Part shown: one piece after another, positions 1 to 8,254 of the stretch
Numbering within the stretch: the first letter of the stretch is position 1
How the letters are laid out: each line of letters starts with the position of its first letter
NCBI GenBank assembly: GCA_963771015.1
Contig: CAVYRN010000005.1
Span: forward strand, 682,001 to 746,000
From: CAVSJJ01 sp963771015
Lineage (GTDB): Bacteria; Actinomycetota; Actinomycetes; Actinomycetales; Dermatophilaceae
Length of the DNA stretch: 64,000 nt
Direction: 5' to 3'
Notes under the pieces: model-generated
The model's input: the letters and a program-made list of their open reading frames with translations, nothing else
What the model was told of the DNA's origin: nothing
Database searches by the model: none
Translations under genes and position numbers: made by a program

Positions 1-137
1 CGGTGGGAGAAGGTGTCCCAGATGCTCGGCCCACGCCCGCCCTCGGTCGCACCACCCTCGATCTGGTAGGCCGCGGAGGCGACGCCCCAGGCGAAGCCCT
101 CCGGGAAGGTCCGGACGGTGGTCGGTTCGCCGGTCAT
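1..137 (-). CDS. GH1 beta-glucosidase, N-terminal fragment (runs off window)
   Basis: Reading leftward from the ATG at 137, the 45 visible codons match the start of a family 1 glycoside hydrolase: FPEGFAWGVASAAYQIEG is the first beta strand of the GH1 barrel, and GRGPSIWDTFSH follows at the usual distance. The gene leaves the window at base 1, so the catalytic glutamates cannot be checked. It is expected to be a cytoplasmic enzyme that hydrolyses beta-glucosides such as cellobiose. It lies directly downstream of a LacI-family repressor gene on the same strand, with a CebR-like operator between them. Specificity within GH1 is not determined. Confidence 0.85.
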   Translation of the reverse strand, partial: MTGEPTTVRTFPEGFAWGVASAAYQIEGGATEGGRGPSIWDTFSH

Positions 138-177
138 CGCTGCGTCAACTCCGTGTCTGGTCGTCGGCCGAGCGCGC

Positions 178-191
178 TGAGAGCGCTCTCA
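178..191. promoter_or_regulatory. CebR/LacI-type 14-bp palindromic operator
   Basis: TGAGAGCGCTCTCA is a perfect 14-bp palindrome in the 135-bp gap between the LacI-family gene and the beta-glucosidase start at 137. It differs from the cellobiose operator known for Streptomyces CebR and Thermobifida CelR (TGGGAGCGCTCCCA) by one symmetric base pair. That the neighbouring repressor binds here is an inference. Confidence 0.75.
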
Positions 192-272
192 TGCCTGGGA
201 CGAGCCTGACTGCCGGGGCCGATGCTGTCAAGAGGGCCCGAGGCGTGCCGAGCCACCACCCGCCGCACCACC

Positions 273-1310
273 TCACCCGGATCCGCGGACGACGAGCTCG
301 ACCGGCAGCACCGTCGCCGCCTCGCGCTCGACACCGGCGATCCGGTCGAGCAGCTGCCGGGTCATGGCCGTCCCCAGCGCGGTGATCGGCTGCCGCACCG
401 TCGTCAGCGGCGGATCGTGCTCGGCGGCGGCGGGGATGTCGTCGAAGCCGACGACCGCGACGTCGTCGGGCACCCGCCGTCCCGCGGCCCGGACGGCCCG
501 GATGGCCCCCATCGCCTGCAGGTCCGAGGCCGCGAACAGCGCGTCGACGTCGGGGCGACGCTGCAGCAGGCCGGCCATGGCGTCGTAGCCCCCGGCCATC
601 GTGAACTCCGCCTCGACGACGAGCCGCTCGTCGACCGTGCGGCCCGCCTCGGCGAGAGCCGTCCGGTACCCCTCGAGCCGGTCGCGGCCCACGCTCATAT
701 CCAGGGGCCCGGTGACGGTCGCGACGACGGCTCGGCCCCGGCCGACGAGGTGGGCCGTGGCGACCCGGCCACCTTCGAGGTTGTCCACGTCGACGAAGTG
801 CAGGCCCTCGGCCCCGCCGGGAGGCCGGCCGCTGAGGACGACCGGGACCCCGGCCGCCTCCAGCTGCCGGGGCAGGTCGTTGCGACCGTGCAGCGACACC
901 AGGAGCGCCCCGTCGACATGCCCGCCCGCGGCATACGACACGAACCGATCGCGGTCCTCGGGCCGCGAGATCAGGCTGACGACGAGCTGGATCCCGGCGT
1001 CGGCGACGGCCTCGTGGGCCGCCCGGAGGACCCCGAGGAAGAACGGGTCGGCGAACATCCGCTCCTCCGTCTCGTCGATGACGAAGGCGACCGAGTCGCT
1101 GCGCCCGGTGACGAGCGAGCGAGCCGCCCGGTTCGGCTCGTAGGAGAGGGCCCGGGCCGCCGCGGCGACCCGGGCCCGGGCCAGGTCACTGACGTTCGTG
1201 GCGCCGCGCAGGGCCCGGCTGGCCGTGGCCCGCGAGACCCCGGCTCGGGCGGCCACCTCCTCGAGGGTCGGGGCGCGCTGAGACGTGGGACCGGAGGGTC
1301 GAGGGCTCAC
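273..1310 (-). CDS. LacI-family transcriptional repressor (CebR/BglR-like)
   Basis: 345 residues, the usual length for LacI/GalR regulators, starting at a GTG. Residues about 15-60 hold the N-terminal helix-turn-helix and hinge helix (TLEEVAARAGVSRATASRAL, then YEPNRAARSLVTGRS). The rest is a periplasmic-binding-protein-like sugar sensor domain ending with the family's VGFDDIPAAAEHDPPLTTVRQP segment. It precedes the beta-glucosidase gene on the same strand, and a near-consensus CebR operator lies between them. The simplest reading is a repressor of beta-glucoside use released by cellobiose or a related sugar. The inducer is inferred from the operator, not read from the protein. Confidence 0.9.
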   Translation of the reverse strand: MSPRPSGPTSQRAPTLEEVAARAGVSRATASRALRGATNVSDLARARVAAAARALSYEPNRAARSLVTGRSDSVAFVIDETEERMFADPFFLGVLRAAHEAVADAGIQLVVSLISRPEDRDRFVSYAAGGHVDGALLVSLHGRNDLPRQLEAAGVPVVLSGRPPGGAEGLHFVDVDNLEGGRVATAHLVGRGRAVVATVTGPLDMSVGRDRLEGYRTALAEAGRTVDERLVVEAEFTMAGGYDAMAGLLQRRPDVDALFAASDLQAMGAIRAVRAAGRRVPDDVAVVGFDDIPAAAEHDPPLTTVRQPITALGTAMTRQLLDRIAGVEREAATVLPVELVVRGSG

Positions 1311-1355
1311 CCGGGCAGTCTGGCACGCCCGGAGGCAGCCGCGGGCGGGCTTGGG

Positions 1356-2516
1356 TCAGCGGCGAGGGCTCCCACGCCGGCCGGTCGGCGACGGCCAGAA
1401 GGCGGCGACCAGGGCGAGAACGGCCCAGCCGAGATGCGTCGCGGCCACGGCCCCGGGGTGGCGGAACCACCACAGCCCCACCCCGGAGGCGAGCTCGAAC
1501 CGCCGGGTGTAGTCGGTGACGAAGGGCTGCCAGAAGACGACCACCGTCGTCAGGGCGACCCACGGGACCCGCCACCGACGACCGTGCAGGTCGAGGACCA
1601 GGGCCGCCATGACCGCCCCGGCGGCGTAGTAGCCGAGGTTCTGCGGATCGAGTACGAGCCGGACGGCGATCCCGGCGAGGAGAGCCCCGGCCCACCGCCG
1701 ACGCCATACGGCTGCCAGGGCAAGCAGCGGCGCGCCGACGAGCTGGGCCAGTCGGTCCCAGGCCGGCAGGTAGGTCCCGTGGTAGCCGAGCCACCACAGG
1801 ACCGAGGAGTCACCGACCCGGACCTTGGGGCGGAACGCGTCGAGCGTGCCGGAGTCGGCCATGAGGAACGGCAGCCAGGCGGCGGCGATGCCGGCCACGG
1901 CGTACCCGACGGAGCGCCACCGCACCCGGTGCGGCAGGACGAGCAGGAGCGGACCGGCGACGACGGCCCACGGCTTGGCGGCCGCGGCAAGGGCCATCGC
2001 CACCGCCGCGACAACGGGCCGGCCGCCCTCGGCCCGGACCGCCCAGACGACGACCGCGATGGCCGTGAGGGCGAGGACGTCGTCGAGGTGGGTCCAGCGC
2101 ACCGACAGGGTCGTCCAGGCCGGCGCGAGGACGAGCCCTCCGGCGAGGACGGCCAGGGCGCGCTCGCGGCGCGGTACCGACGCCGTCAGTGCCCAGAGCA
2201 CGACCCCCATCGCCGCCGTCATGACGACCTGGGCGGCCCCGATGTCGTGACCGGGGGCGAGCACCCGCAGCAGAGCCGTGACGACGAAGGCGAGCGGGCC
2301 GATCTGCAGGGTGGGGTCCTCGGCGTAGACCCGTAGCCCCGCTCCGTGGAAGAGCCCGTCGGCGCCGGTCACGAAGAAGTGCCACGAGATGGCCGACGGG
2401 TCGGCCTGCCGCACCGCCCACCAAGCGGTCCACGCCGCGACGACCACCCAGGCCAGGCCCGCCACCGGGAGGGGCCGGGTGCGAGCGCCCCGCGGGGACG
2501 GCGAGCTGGTAGCCAT
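1356..2516 (-). CDS. Polytopic membrane protein, possible GT-C/GT87-type glycosyltransferase
   Basis: 386 residues with about nine or ten hydrophobic segments spread over the whole length and a basic C-terminal tail. The short acidic N-terminal loop containing VYAEDPTLQIGPLAF followed by many membrane spans resembles actinobacterial DUF2029/GT87 proteins, which include polyprenol-phosphomannose-dependent mannosyltransferases. No decisive catalytic motif is visible, so the enzymatic assignment is tentative. It is not tightly coupled to its neighbours: 45 bp separate it from the LacI gene downstream and 60 bp from the small membrane protein gene upstream. Confidence 0.6.
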   Translation of the reverse strand: MATSSPSPRGARTRPLPVAGLAWVVVAAWTAWWAVRQADPSAISWHFFVTGADGLFHGAGLRVYAEDPTLQIGPLAFVVTALLRVLAPGHDIGAAQVVMTAAMGVVLWALTASVPRRERALAVLAGGLVLAPAWTTLSVRWTHLDDVLALTAIAVVVWAVRAEGGRPVVAAVAMALAAAAKPWAVVAGPLLLVLPHRVRWRSVGYAVAGIAAAWLPFLMADSGTLDAFRPKVRVGDSSVLWWLGYHGTYLPAWDRLAQLVGAPLLALAAVWRRRWAGALLAGIAVRLVLDPQNLGYYAAGAVMAALVLDLHGRRWRVPWVALTTVVVFWQPFVTDYTRRFELASGVGLWWFRHPGAVAATHLGWAVLALVAAFWPSPTGRRGSPRR

Positions 2517-2576
2517 GCGTCGGAGCGTATGCCGCCGCCGCCCTTCGGCGGGAGGCCGCCGCCCCGCGGGTTCCGC

Positions 2577-3017
2577 TCAGCCGGGCGGGTCGGCCGCCAG
2601 CCGCCCCAGGGTGACCAGCTGGACCAGGGCCCCGATCGAGCCGCCGGCGATGGCGATCCCGAGGGCCACCCGGATGACGGTCCGCCAGCCGTCGGTATCG
2701 GCGACGTCGAAGGGGAAGACCTGCCACACCCGGAGTGCGACGACCACCCCGACGACCGCCGTCACGAGCTCGCCGAGGGCCCGCAGCCCCCGGGGGTCGG
2801 CAGCGAGATAGATGATGTTGACGACGATGCCGACGACGAGGGAGAGGTTGACGAGCCCGATGACCTGGTCGGCGGCCGCGGTGACGAGCGGGATCGCCTC
2901 CCAGCCCGGGTTCGTGTTGAGCAGGTACAGCAGGGCCGCGTTGACGGCGATCGCGATGACGTAGCCCACCCGTCGCGCGACGGGAGCGGGGCGCGGACGT
3001 GTCGTGGCGGCTGACAT
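2577..3017 (-). CDS. Small four-span membrane protein, unknown function
   Basis: 146 residues with about four hydrophobic segments, for example YVIAIAVNAALLYLLN near the start and ALGIAIAGGSIGALVQLV near the end. The ATG at 3017 is chosen over the upstream in-frame start at 3044 because a strong GGGAGGTGG ribosome-binding sequence lies about five bases ahead of it. No domain is recognised. The divergent NifX-like gene starts 168 bp away, so the gap probably holds two promoters. Confidence 0.7.
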   Translation of the reverse strand: MSAATTRPRPAPVARRVGYVIAIAVNAALLYLLNTNPGWEAIPLVTAAADQVIGLVNLSLVVGIVVNIIYLAADPRGLRALGELVTAVVGVVVALRVWQVFPFDVADTDGWRTVIRVALGIAIAGGSIGALVQLVTLGRLAADPPG

Positions 3018-3184
3018 GGGGCCACCTCCCTCCACCGACTCCACGCTAGGTCTCCGGGTGCGGTCGGAGGGCCGGATGTGGTCCGGGTCTCGACGGCCGA
3101 GCGGTCCCCGGTCGTCGGCTCGCCCGGGATGGGTGACAGGATGGCCGGTGGGCAGGGAGCCAGCCCATCGAAAGGATCGACATC

Positions 3185-3508
3185 GTGATCGTGGCAGTGA
3201 CCCTCAGCGGAAACGGCCAGGTGGGGCGCGGCATGGGCCGCGCCGACACGGTGGCCATCGCGACCGTCGAGAACGGCGAGATCACCGACTGGACCGTGCA
3301 TGAGGTGGGCTGGAACGCCCTCCATGACGCGGACGGTGAAGGCGCGCACCACGCGCGGATCGTCCGCTTCGTCCGCGACCACGGCGTCTCCGCCTTCGTC
3401 GCCGGCGGCGCGGGGGCCGGCATGCGCACCACCATGGACAAGCTCGGCGTCACCGTCGTGGCGGCCTCCGGGGACGCGCGGGCAGCGGTCCTCGACGCGG
3501 CCCGCTGA
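3185..3508 (+). CDS. NifX/NifB C-terminal-like (dinitrogenase FeMo-cofactor) domain protein
   Basis: 107 residues from a GTG preceded by GAAAGGA. The order of short beta strands, a VGRGMGRADTVAIATVENG loop and the C-terminal VAGGAGAGMRTTMDKLGVTVV segment match the Nif cofactor-domain fold (pfam02579). Stand-alone members occur in many organisms without nitrogenase, and no nif gene is visible here. The HHAR motif at residues 57-60 could take part in metal or ligand binding. The gene is convergent with the phosphofructokinase gene, with 15 bp between the stop codons. Its role is unknown. Confidence 0.75.
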   Translation: MIVAVTLSGNGQVGRGMGRADTVAIATVENGEITDWTVHEVGWNALHDADGEGAHHARIVRFVRDHGVSAFVAGGAGAGMRTTMDKLGVTVVAASGDARAAVLDAAR

Positions 3509-3523
3509 GGCCGGGGCTGCGGG

Positions 3524-4729
3524 TCAGCCGGCGCTCTGGCCGACCGACGCGAGCAGGTCGGTGAACCAGGGCACCGAGGCGTCGAACTTCTTGCCGCCCT
3601 TGATCCGTGGGAACGCGATCGCCGACAGCACGTCGCCGGACTCCTCGTCCTGGCCGATGACGCCCGACTCGCCGCGCATCGCGCATTCGACGGCGAGGTC
3701 GGTGCACGCCTTGATGAGGGCGAGGTCCTCATCGTTCGCCGCCGCCGACCGAGCGAAGTAGCCGCTCTTCTGCACCATGTGCTTCTCGGCCCCGAGCTTC
3801 TTGGCGAACTGCTTGGCGAACCAGGCACCCGGGTTGACCTTGTCGAGCTGCACGTGGCCGAACGGGTCCCGCGGCACCTCCTGGCCGGAGGCCTCGAGCT
3901 GCTCGACGATCTCGGAGATGCCGGCGCCCTCGGACAGGAAGATGTTGACGCAGCCGAGCTCGTCCATGGCGGCCCGCAGCCGCTCGGCCTCAGCGTCGAG
4001 GTCGATGTGCAGCTCGGGGACGAAGACCGCGTGGACGTCCCACCGGCGGGGGTCGTTGCCGATGCCCGGCACCCACTCCTGCTCGCCGACCCACGCGTGG
4101 TAGCGCCGGGCGGTCTCGGCGGTGAGCCAGCCGCAGTTGCGGCCCATGATCTCGTGGACGATGAGCATCCGCGGGTTCGACGAGTGCTCGGCGATGATGT
4201 TCTTGGCGTAGAGAGAGCCCTGCTCGGCCGCGGTCCAGGCGCCGAGGCTCTGCCGGATCGGGATGACGTCGTTGTCGACCGTCTTGGGCAGCCCTACCAC
4301 CGTGAGCTCGTAGTTGTTCTCGTGCAGGTAGGCCGCGAGGTCGGCCGCCGTCGTGTTCGTGTCGTCGCCGCCGATGGTGTGCAGGACGTCGACGCCGTCG
4401 CTCGTCAGCTGCTCGGCGGCGACATGCAGCGGGTCCTGGCCCTCCTGGACCAGGCCGCGCTTGACGCAGTCCTTGACGTTGGTCAGCTTGACGCGGCTGT
4501 TGCCGATCGGCGAGCCGCCGTACCGATGAAGCAGGTGGGCCCGCTCGCGGATCTCCGGGGTGACCTCGACGTAGCGGCCCTGGAGGAGGCCGGCATACCC
4601 ATCGAGATAGGCGATGATCCGCACGTCCGGCGCCACCTCGGCATAGCGCTGGATCAGTCCGCCGACGGCGGAGGACAGACAGGGGGCCAGACCCCCGGCG
4701 GTGAGCATGGCAACGGTGCGAACGGTCAT
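3524..4729 (-). CDS. pfp: Pyrophosphate-dependent 6-phosphofructokinase
   Basis: 401 residues. It carries the phosphofructokinase fold with the two diagnostic motifs GGDDTNTTAA and PKTVDND. The second aspartate of GGDD and the lysine of PKT are the residues that separate PPi-dependent from ATP-dependent enzymes, so the phosphoryl donor is predicted to be pyrophosphate. The MGRNCGW and EGAGISEIV segments of the substrate site are also present. The reaction is reversible, interconverting fructose 6-phosphate and fructose 1,6-bisphosphate in the cytoplasm. This may matter for an organism that also carries the sugar-phosphate module at 36853-44663. Confidence 0.93.
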   Translation of the reverse strand: MTVRTVAMLTAGGLAPCLSSAVGGLIQRYAEVAPDVRIIAYLDGYAGLLQGRYVEVTPEIRERAHLLHRYGGSPIGNSRVKLTNVKDCVKRGLVQEGQDPLHVAAEQLTSDGVDVLHTIGGDDTNTTAADLAAYLHENNYELTVVGLPKTVDNDVIPIRQSLGAWTAAEQGSLYAKNIIAEHSSNPRMLIVHEIMGRNCGWLTAETARRYHAWVGEQEWVPGIGNDPRRWDVHAVFVPELHIDLDAEAERLRAAMDELGCVNIFLSEGAGISEIVEQLEASGQEVPRDPFGHVQLDKVNPGAWFAKQFAKKLGAEKHMVQKSGYFARSAAANDEDLALIKACTDLAVECAMRGESGVIGQDEESGDVLSAIAFPRIKGGKKFDASVPWFTDLLASVGQSAG

Positions 4730-4772
4730 GGCTCAACTCTGCCGTGTCCGGTCGCGGCACGCCAAAGCGATC

Positions 4773-5597
4773 TCACCTGATCGTGATGACGGCTCCGGGC
4801 TTCTCCCAGCGCAGGACGGTGCGGATCGCGCCCGTCGAGAGCGAGACACACCCGGCCGTGCCGCCGCCGAGGTCGACGTGGAGGAAGATCGCCGACCCCC
4901 GCCCGGGAGTCCGTGCCTCGTTGTAGCCGATGACCTGGGCGTAGTTGTAGGCCGGCCGGCTGAGGAGGTTCTCGGCCGAGGACCAGCGCCCGCCCACGGG
5001 CCTGCGCTGGTGGGTGTTGTAGAGCGAGGAGTGCGGGTCGTCGACCCAGACGTCGTCGGCGTCGGTGACGAACCAGCCCAGGCGCAGCCCCGGGTTGCCG
5101 TAGACGCCGAACCCGCCGCGCAGCGGGAACGTCCCGGCCGGGGTGCGCAGGTCGCCCTCCCGCTTGGTGTAGCTCACCCCGTTGCGTCCGACGTGTCCGG
5201 CATACGGGCCATGGTCGAGCAGGTAGCGGCTGCCGGAGCGGTGGCAGGCCCGGATCGTCGCCCGCGACCCGGCGGAGTCGACGAGGACGACCTGGGCCGC
5301 GCGCACACCGGCCGGGACCCGGCAGGTCGCCGGGCCGGGGGCCGGCCTGGGAGTGGCCCGGTGCGTGGGGGTCGCGGTCGTGGGTGTCGGGGTCGTGGGT
5401 GTCAGGGTCCAGGGTGTCTGGGAGGCCGTCGCTGACGAGGGCGAGGGCGTGGCCGCCGCCTCAGGTGCCGTGGTCGCCGGCGCCGAGGTCGCGGCCGGCG
5501 TCGGGGCCCGAGTGCTGTCATCGCCGAGGCACCCGGCGAGAAGCAGTACGGCCGCCAGCCCGGCGGCATACGCCCGGACCGTTCGACCGCGGCTCAT
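4773..5597 (-). CDS. Lipoprotein L,D-transpeptidase (YkuD domain)
   Basis: 274 residues from the ATG at 5597. A short basic N-terminus and hydrophobic stretch end in the lipobox LLAGC (Cys23), so the protein is predicted to be lipid-anchored outside the membrane. A Thr/Pro/Ala-rich linker of about 70 residues follows. The C-terminal half is a YkuD fold with the catalytic HVDLGGGTAGCVSLS motif (His about 240, Cys about 250), expected to make 3-3 peptidoglycan cross-links. The start overlaps the stop of the upstream M15 peptidase gene as ATGA, so the two wall enzymes are probably translationally coupled. Confidence 0.9.
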   Translation of the reverse strand: MSRGRTVRAYAAGLAAVLLLAGCLGDDSTRAPTPAATSAPATTAPEAAATPSPSSATASQTPWTLTPTTPTPTTATPTHRATPRPAPGPATCRVPAGVRAAQVVLVDSAGSRATIRACHRSGSRYLLDHGPYAGHVGRNGVSYTKREGDLRTPAGTFPLRGGFGVYGNPGLRLGWFVTDADDVWVDDPHSSLYNTHQRRPVGGRWSSAENLLSRPAYNYAQVIGYNEARTPGRGSAIFLHVDLGGGTAGCVSLSTGAIRTVLRWEKPGAVITIR

Positions 5598-6490
5598 CGG
5601 TCGAAGTGCTGGTAGTCGGGCTTTCCCCACAGCCCGCCCCACCGGAAGCCCTGGGTGGTGAAGGCCCGCACGGCGCGGCTCGAGCTCGAGCTGAGGACCC
5701 CGGGGGCGCGGTCGCGCCGGTGCAGCCAGTAGGTGCCCGGGTAGACGGTGCCGTCGTCGGCGACGTAGGGGTTCTCGAAGTCATTGACGTCGATGGCCAT
5801 GCCGTAGGCGTGCCGGCTGTAGACCCTGCTCGCCTCTGCGCCGCCCACGTAGCGGCAGTTGAAGGCCGAGGTGTTGTCGGCCTGCATCGCGGCGTAGTCG
5901 TCGGCGCCGGGGCCCTTGGGGTTCTTGCCCCACGAGGAGTCCATCGGCCTCATCTGCCGGATGCGGAACCTGATGTCGTAGAGCCGGGTGAAGGCGTTGG
6001 CGCTCGCCCGGGCGACCGCGGCGTTGACGACGACCGATCCGCGGTAGCGATAGCCGTCGAAACCCCAGAAGTTCACGCTGACCAACCGCAGGGAGGAGCG
6101 GCCGACCGGGCAGCCCGGCGTCCATGAGTAGCCGACCATCTTCGCCCAGGCACCGGCGGGGATCGCCGAGACCGTGGCGTTCGCGCCGGACCCGACGGCC
6201 TGCTCGTTCGTCGGGAAGCGCACGGTCGGCTCGGCGCCCGCCCGCGGGATGACCGACAGCCGAGTGGGAGAGGGCGTCGGGGCCGCCGCGGAGGTCGAGG
6301 TCGGCGTCGCCGTGGGCGAGGGGGTGGAGCTCGGGGCGACGCCGGTCGAGGTCGGAGCTGTCGTGGTGGGCGTCGTGCTCGTGGGGGACGCCGTCCCGGC
6401 CGTCGCGCCGGAGGCCCCGCCGGCGCACCCCGCGGCGAGGGCAGTGGCCAGGACGAGAAGGGTTGCGGCCGTTGGGCGATGGAGGGGCAT
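5594..6490 (-). CDS. Lipoprotein M15-family D-alanyl-D-alanine carboxypeptidase-like
   Basis: 298 residues. The signal sequence ends in lipobox LAAGC (Cys22), followed by about 70 residues almost entirely of Thr, Ser, Pro and Ala that look like a wall-spanning linker. The C-terminal domain has the zinc-binding pattern of VanY/M15 peptidases: SRHAYGMAIDVNDF, with the first His and Asp ligands, and DYQHFDR at the very end, with the third His. It should trim or recycle peptidoglycan stem peptides. The upstream in-frame extension to 7003 lies inside the neighbouring dehydrogenase gene and is rejected. Confidence 0.88.
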   Translation of the reverse strand: MPLHRPTAATLLVLATALAAGCAGGASGATAGTASPTSTTPTTTAPTSTGVAPSSTPSPTATPTSTSAAAPTPSPTRLSVIPRAGAEPTVRFPTNEQAVGSGANATVSAIPAGAWAKMVGYSWTPGCPVGRSSLRLVSVNFWGFDGYRYRGSVVVNAAVARASANAFTRLYDIRFRIRQMRPMDSSWGKNPKGPGADDYAAMQADNTSAFNCRYVGGAEASRVYSRHAYGMAIDVNDFENPYVADDGTVYPGTYWLHRRDRAPGVLSSSSSRAVRAFTTQGFRWGGLWGKPDYQHFDR

Positions 6491-6591
6491 CAGGCGATCC
6501 ACTGTGCCCGAGTTCGCCCGGTGGGGCCAACCGGCGGACCCGCCCGACCGACCGCGACGACCAGCCGGGTTCCCGAGCCGAGGTCGACGGC

Positions 6592-7689
6592 TCAGGTCGA
6601 CGACTCCAGGCCCGCCATGTCCTTGGCGACGAGCTCGGCGGTCTGGAGCATGTTGAGCGCGGCCCCCTTGCGGAGGTTGTCGCCGCAGATGAAGACCTCG
6701 AGGCTGCGGGGGAAGTCGCTGGCCTGACGCAGTCGCCCGGCGAAGCGCGGGTCGGCCCCCACGATGTCGGACGGGGTGGGGAACTCCTCCCCGTCGGGGT
6801 CGTCGAGGAGGACGATCGCCGGGGTCTGGATGAGCGCATCCCGGGCCCGGTCGAGCGGGACGTTGTGGGCGAACGTCGCGTGAACAGCGACCGAGTGGGT
6901 CGACACGACGGGCACCCGGACACAGGTGACGGCGACCCTGAGGTCCGGGATGTCGAGGATCTTGCGTACCTCGGCGCGGACCTTGACCTCCTCGGAGGTC
7001 CAACCCTCACCGACGTGGCTGCCGACGAACGGGAGGATGTTGAGCGCCAGCGGCCCGGGGAACGGCGACGGCCCCAGCTCATGCTCGACGAGCCGGCGCA
7101 CATCACCCGGCCGCGTGCCGAGCTGGCGGTTCCCCGCGACGACCCCGATCTCGTCGTACAGCCGGTTCATCCCCGTCCGGCCCAGACCGGAAGCCGACTG
7201 GAAGGTCGTCACGACGAGCTCGGTGAGCTCCCAGCCGGAGTGGAGAACGCCGAGCACGTCGATCATGGTCATCACGGTGGCGCCGGGGTTGGCGACGATC
7301 CCCTTCGGTCGGTCGAGGACGCGACGAGGGTTGACCTCGGGGACGACGAGCGGCACGTCCGGGTCGAGCCGGAACGTGGGGCTGTTGTCGATGACGATGA
7401 CGCCGCGTTCGGCCGCGAGGGTGACCCACTCGGCCGAGATCGCCGGCGGGATGTCGAAGAGCGCGACGTCGACCCCGTCGAAGAACTCCGCCCGGAGCGG
7501 CTCGACGGTCACCTGCCGGTCGCCGACGCGGCATACCGTGCCTGCCTCGTCGTCCGCGGCGGCGAGTCGGATGTCGCCCCACAGCTGCTCGCGTAGGGCG
7601 AGCACCTCGCAGACGACCTGGCCGACGGCGCCGGTAGCCCCCACCACGGCCAGCGTGGGCCGGGTGTCGGTCCGGTCGGAGACCGTCAC
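6592..7689 (-). CDS. asd: Aspartate-semialdehyde dehydrogenase homologue lacking the catalytic cysteine
   Basis: 365 residues from a GTG at 7689, seven bases after the lysC stop; a longer start at 7731 would overlap lysC. It has an N-terminal NADP-binding GATGAVG loop, the FQSASGLGRTGMNRL segment and the RVPVVSTHSV motif of the family. Normally NPNC(T/S)T carries the nucleophilic cysteine. Here the same position reads ANPGATVMTM, with an Ala codon at 7279-7281. No nearby cysteine can substitute. As drawn, the protein should not perform the acyl-enzyme chemistry, although its place next to aspartokinase is exactly where asd belongs. It may be regulatory or have another substrate, with a true asd elsewhere. 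Confidence 0.85.
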   Translation of the reverse strand: MTVSDRTDTRPTLAVVGATGAVGQVVCEVLALREQLWGDIRLAAADDEAGTVCRVGDRQVTVEPLRAEFFDGVDVALFDIPPAISAEWVTLAAERGVIVIDNSPTFRLDPDVPLVVPEVNPRRVLDRPKGIVANPGATVMTMIDVLGVLHSGWELTELVVTTFQSASGLGRTGMNRLYDEIGVVAGNRQLGTRPGDVRRLVEHELGPSPFPGPLALNILPFVGSHVGEGWTSEEVKVRAEVRKILDIPDLRVAVTCVRVPVVSTHSVAVHATFAHNVPLDRARDALIQTPAIVLLDDPDGEEFPTPSDIVGADPRFAGRLRQASDFPRSLEVFICGDNLRKGAALNMLQTAELVAKDMAGLESST

Positions 7690-7696
7690 CGCCGAA

Positions 7697-8254
7697 TCAG
7701 CGCCCGGTACCCGCGTAGACGACCGCCTCACCCGCGGCCGAGTCCAGGCCGAATGCCGTGTGCACGGCGCGCACCGCCTCGTCGAGAAGCTCCTCGCGGG
7801 TGATGACCGAGATGCGGATCTCGGAGGTGGAGATCATCTCGATGTTGACGCCGCTGTCGGCGAGCGACTGGAAGAAGGTGGCCGACACACCCGGGTTGGA
7901 GCGCATTCCCGCCCCGACGAGCGAGAGCTTGCCGATCTGGTCGTCGTAGAGGAGCGCGACGAACCCGACGCTCTCCTGGATCCGCTGCAGCGACTGCAGG
8001 GCCGACTCGCCGTCGGCCTTCGGCAGGGTGAAGGAGATGTCGGTGAGCCCCGTGTCGGTGGCCGAGACGTTCTGGACGATCATGTCGATGTTGATCTGGG
8101 CGCTCGCGAGAGCGGTGAAGATCTCGGCGGCCTTGCCGGTGATGTCCGGGACGCCGACGACGGTGATCTTCGCCTCGCTGCGGTCGTGAGCGACTCCGGT
8201 GATGATCGGCTCTTCCACGGCGACTCCTTCGGGCATGGGCTGGTCGGTGACCAT
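7697..8254 (-). CDS. Aspartokinase beta subunit from an in-frame internal start
   Basis: Inside lysC, the sequence AAGGAG at 8261-8266 lies six bases before an in-frame ATG at 8254, giving a 185-residue product made of just the two ACT domains. This is the arrangement known from Corynebacterium and Bacillus aspartokinases, where the beta chain is made from an overlapping in-frame start and forms alpha2beta2 enzyme. The ribosome site is written into the codons for Lys-Glu-Gly-Thr. Actual use of the start is inferred. Confidence 0.65.
   Translation of the reverse strand: MVTDQPMPEGVAVEEPIITGVAHDRSEAKITVVGVPDITGKAAEIFTALASAQINIDMIVQNVSATDTGLTDISFTLPKADGESALQSLQRIQESVGFVALLYDDQIGKLSLVGAGMRSNPGVSATFFQSLADSGVNIEMISTSEIRISVITREELLDEAVRAVHTAFGLDSAAGEAVVYAGTGR

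Noticed and set aside
222..2336. Long plus-strand open frame of about 700 codons opposite the LacI and membrane-protein genes
   Set aside because: Its translation is Arg/Gly/Asp/Pro-rich with no domain, and it spans two well-supported genes on the other strand. It is a by-product of very high G+C.
3185..3508. Evidence for nitrogen fixation
   Set aside because: A stand-alone NifX-like domain is common in non-fixing bacteria and no nif gene is nearby.
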